NCBI GenBank assembly: GCA_031273545.1
Contig: JAISRQ010000080.1
Span: forward strand, 1-7,946
Direction of reading: 5' to 3'
DNA length: 7,946 nucleotides
Source of the DNA: Holosporales bacterium
GTDB taxonomy: Bacteria > Pseudomonadota > Alphaproteobacteria > BNTO01
In this document: positions 5,787 to 7,946 of the stretch, piece after piece
Layout: each line of letters starts with the position of its first letter
Numbering within the stretch: position 1 is the first letter of the stretch
The notes under the pieces: model-generated
Seen by the model: the letters and a program-made list of their open reading frames with translations, nothing else
Told to the model about the DNA's origin: nothing
Database searches by the model: none
Position numbers and translations under genes: made by a program

Positions 5787-5844
5787 GTTCGTGGCAATTT
5801 GGGGAACGGGAGTGTACAGACCGGAGTCCCCAAAGATTGCGAAC
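5787..5844. repeat. Dispersed palindromic repeat, copy 2 (full imperfect palindrome)
   Basis: Arms 5787-5805 and 5827-5844 pair in three blocks: GTTCG/CGAAC, CAAT/ATTG and TTGGGGA/TCCCCAA, 16 matched pairs broken by small bulges. The central region contains TGTACA. It starts 33 bp after the racemase-like gene and has no T-run, so it is not a classical terminator. Its right arm is shared with 244-263 (20 identical bases) and 2746-2777. This is the only copy with both arms and is probably closest to the parental element. Confidence 0.65.
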
Positions 5845-6059
5845 AATAAACTGAATAATCGCAAGTGTTTGTTATCAGAAAAGGTCCGTAATTTTTTGAA
5901 AATTAAATATATTCTAAAAATCCGCATTATTACATGGAGGGAGAATAGCGCAAAAATCGGAGATGCAATAGGGTGTTTTTTTATAAAGGCCTATCTCTTA
6001 TTTTCCATATTTTAAGCACAATATCTTTAAAATCAAGGTCGTGGTGCCCCTAAACTGGG
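5845..6059. other. AT-rich spacer without a supportable gene
   Basis: Between the palindromic repeat and the aspS promoter nothing convincing was found. A 74-codon frame starting with GTG at 5791 runs through the palindrome to 6015. Its product is a Lys/Ile-rich, low-complexity sequence with no recognisable domain and no good ribosome binding site. Confidence 0.5.
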
Positions 6060-6073
6060 TTGACACAACATGG

Positions 6074-6102
6074 TTCGTTATCCCGATTATATGCGCTATA
6101 AT
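6074..6102 (+). promoter_or_regulatory. Probable aspS promoter
   Basis: A perfect TATAAT -10 hexamer at 6097-6102 lies 35 bp upstream of the aspS ATG, with a weak -35 (TTCGTT, 6074-6079) at 17 bp spacing. A perfect TTGACA at 6060-6065 is too far away (31 bp) to pair with it. Transcription would start near 6109. Confidence 0.5.
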
Positions 6103-6136
6103 CCACTTCAGGGTTGATTAAGTTGATTGAATTTCT

Positions 6137-7846
6137 ATGGCATCTACACAAACACTATACAGAACACATACATGTGGGGAACTAACCAATGTAAACAAAG
6201 ATCAACAAGTTACTCTTTCTGGTTGGATCCACAGAAAGCGCGACCATGGGCAGCTGATGTTCATAGATTTGCGCGATCACTTCGGAGTGACTCAGTGCAT
6301 ACTCGAACCCGAAAGCAAAGGGTTCCTCGTTGCGGATAAACTTTCTAACGAATGTATAATCCAAGTAAAAGGGAAAGTATCCTTGCGCTCCCCGGACACC
6401 GTTAACCCGAACATAAAAACGGGCGCAATTGAGGTCGTAGTTGAAGAAGTGATTGTCATTGCGCAATCATTTCCACTTCCATTTCCAATAAACCAAGACC
6501 TAGATTGCCCTGAGGACTTGCGCCTGACTTATAGGTACTTAGACTTACGTAGAGAAAAGGTGCACAAAAATATCGTGTTGCGTTCCGCTGTGATTTCGTA
6601 CCTTCGCAACAAAATGATAGAGCAAGGGTTCATGGAATTTCAAACGCCTATATTAACGGCTTCTTCACCTGAAGGTGCGAGGGATTACATCGTTCCAAGT
6701 AGGATTCACCCTGGGAAATTCTACGCCCTTCCGCAGGCTCCTCAGCAATTTAAACAGCTGCTTATGGTGGCAGGTTTCGATAAATATTTTCAAATCGCCC
6801 CATGTTTCCGGGATGAAGACGCAAGGGCGGACCGCTCTCCTGGGGAGTTTTACCAGCTTGACTTTGAGATGTCTTTTGTCTCTCAGGAAGATGTATTTTC
6901 TGCAATTGAGCCAGTGCTGTATGGGGTATTCAACAAGTTTGCTAATGGGCGCAAAGTTTCTCCTGCGCCTTTCCGTCGGATAACATATGATGAAGCCATG
7001 CTCGTGTACGGTTCAGACAAGCCTGACTTACGTAACCCGCTAGTAATTACAGACGTGTCTGAGATTTTCGTGGATAGCCCGTTTGTTGTGTTTGACTCCA
7101 TCACAAAAAAGGGCGGCGCAGTCAGAGCGGTAAGGGTCCCGGGGGCTGGCAGTCAACCGCGCAGTTTCTTTGATAAGCTGGAAAGCTGGGCGCAAGAAAA
7201 CGGCATGCAAGGTCTGGGCTATGTTGTCGTGGAGCCGAATGGCATAAAAGGGCCGATTGCCAAGTTTTTGAGTGAGGGGCGTGTCCAGCGCTTGCTCCAA
7301 CTTACGCAGATGAAAGAGTCTGACGTGCTGTTCTTTGCGGCGGATGCAAATATCGAAAAAGCTGCAAAATCAGCTGGGCTGATTCGCACAAAAGTGGCTA
7401 GGACATTGGATTTGATCGACCTAAATTGTTTTGAATTTTGCTGGATCGTAGACTTTCCTATGTATGAACGAGATGAAGAAACTGGGCTTATTCAGTTCTG
7501 CCATAATCCGTTTTCCATGCCGCAAGGAGGAATGGACGCATTGCAGAACAGTGACCCATTGTCTATTAAGGCTTACCAATATGATGTGGTTTGTAATGGG
7601 ATCGAGCTGTCGAGTGGAGCGATACGTAACCATGAACCAGAAACATTATATAAAGCGTTTGAAATTGCCGGATATGACCGCTCCGTTGTGGATGAGAAGT
7701 TCTCGGGAATGATCAATGCTTTCCGATTTGGGGCGCCTCCGCATGGTGGGTGTGCTCCGGGGATAGACCGAATTGTGATGCTATTAGCGGATGAGCCTAG
7801 TATTCGTGAGATAATCGCGTTTCCGTTCAATCAGCAAGCGATGTAG
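6137..7846 (+). CDS. aspS: Aspartyl-tRNA synthetase
   Basis: This cytosolic class II synthetase activates aspartate with ATP and charges tRNA(Asp). The order is complete: OB-fold anticodon domain (about 8-110, starting YRTHTCGEL), motif 1 around FMEFQTPILTASSPEGARDY (165-184), LPQAPQQFKQLLM (198-210), motif 2 FRDEDARADRSPGEFYQLDFE (224-244, alphaproteobacterial form), the bacterial insert domain (about 275-410), and motif 3 GAPPHGGCAPGIDRIVMLL (532-550). His37 replaces the Leu30 of E. coli AspRS, as in non-discriminating enzymes that also charge tRNA(Asn) for GatCAB amidation. The protein stops at AFPFNQQAM (569), whereas relatives run about 25 residues further, so its C-terminus is probably truncated. 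The start at 6137 fits family N-termini; its ribosome binding site is weak. Identity is certain; tRNA specificity is inferred. Confidence 0.97.
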   Translation: MASTQTLYRTHTCGELTNVNKDQQVTLSGWIHRKRDHGQLMFIDLRDHFGVTQCILEPESKGFLVADKLSNECIIQVKGKVSLRSPDTVNPNIKTGAIEVVVEEVIVIAQSFPLPFPINQDLDCPEDLRLTYRYLDLRREKVHKNIVLRSAVISYLRNKMIEQGFMEFQTPILTASSPEGARDYIVPSRIHPGKFYALPQAPQQFKQLLMVAGFDKYFQIAPCFRDEDARADRSPGEFYQLDFEMSFVSQEDVFSAIEPVLYGVFNKFANGRKVSPAPFRRITYDEAMLVYGSDKPDLRNPLVITDVSEIFVDSPFVVFDSITKKGGAVRAVRVPGAGSQPRSFFDKLESWAQENGMQGLGYVVVEPNGIKGPIAKFLSEGRVQRLLQLTQMKESDVLFFAADANIEKAAKSAGLIRTKVARTLDLIDLNCFEFCWIVDFPMYERDEETGLIQFCHNPFSMPQGGMDALQNSDPLSIKAYQYDVVCNGIELSSGAIRNHEPETLYKAFEIAGYDRSVVDEKFSGMINAFRFGAPPHGGCAPGIDRIVMLLADEPSIREIIAFPFNQQAM

Positions 7847-7887
7847 AAACATCCTGCGAACCAGACGGGCAAAGAGAGGAATCGACC

Positions 7888-7946
7888 ATTTCCTTGGGCA
7901 AAGCCGCGCTGCTGCGCCTGCGAGAAGCTCTGGAAACGGAAAAGGT
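7888..7946 (+). CDS. Possible start of an unidentified gene, cut by the window edge
   Basis: After aspS a frame open to the right edge reads SLGKAALLRLREALETEK, an Ala/Leu/Arg-rich, helix-like start with G/C-ending codons. AGAGGA at 7875-7880 could be its ribosome binding site. There is no ATG: candidate starts are TTG at 7894 (13 nt from the site) or ATT at 7888 (7 nt). Too little is visible to name a family, and a minus-strand frame is also open here. Confidence 0.2.
   Translation, partial: MSLGKAALLRLREALETEK

Noticed and set aside
5968..5995. Hairpin ATAGG/CCTAT as a terminator
   Set aside because: The arms are only 5 bp and the T-run lies in the loop instead of after the stem.
5791..6015. 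74-residue frame starting with GTG after the racemase-like gene
   Set aside because: It runs through the palindromic repeat and AT-rich DNA, has biased Lys/Ile content and no ribosome binding site. It is better explained by the repeat.

Overview
The window reads as ordinary chromosomal DNA from an alphaproteobacterium. The best support is the aspartyl-tRNA synthetase, whose motif 2 has the RSPGEFYQLDFE form I associate with that class, together with the architecture of the DUF721 protein. Moderate base composition, loose gene packing, AT-rich spacers, repeat-swollen proteins and short dispersed palindromic repeats fit a host-associated lineage such as Rickettsiales or Holosporales. That placement is inference, and no genus can be named from the sequence.

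Layout from left to right. At 60-752 (+) lies a DUF721/DciA-like protein, probably a replicative-helicase loading partner, with a long N-terminal extension of 9-residue repeats whose frame is still open at the left edge. Convergent with it is dnaA (850-2637, -), enlarged by a tandem DSS-x-x-x repeat in its linker domain. A 276-bp divergent spacer (2638-2913) holds a candidate dnaA promoter, a perfect 8-bp inverted repeat, one copy of a dispersed repeat and a doubtful 46-codon ORF. At 2914-3564 (+) is a Sel1-repeat lipoprotein. A 426-bp stretch without a clear gene follows, then a good promoter, a small one-helix membrane-protein candidate (3991-4176) and a clear intrinsic terminator (4209-4233). 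At 4351-5754 (+) is an alanine-racemase-fold protein with an export signal. The next spacer (5755-6136) contains a palindromic repeat and the aspS promoter. aspS (6137-7846) follows, and the last 100 bases hold at most the edge of an unidentified gene.

The two left-hand genes belong together functionally: DnaA opens the origin and DciA-type proteins help place DnaB on it. The other genes look like separate transcription units for envelope and translation functions. The most unusual feature is a repeat family found in three places. One copy lies in frame inside the DUF721 gene beside its tandem repeats, one upstream of dnaA and one as a full imperfect palindrome after the racemase gene. This resembles the protein-invading palindromic elements known from Rickettsia. 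The second most unusual feature is the exported racemase, in which several usual active-site residues are replaced. No CRISPR array, tRNA, rRNA or insertion sequence was seen.
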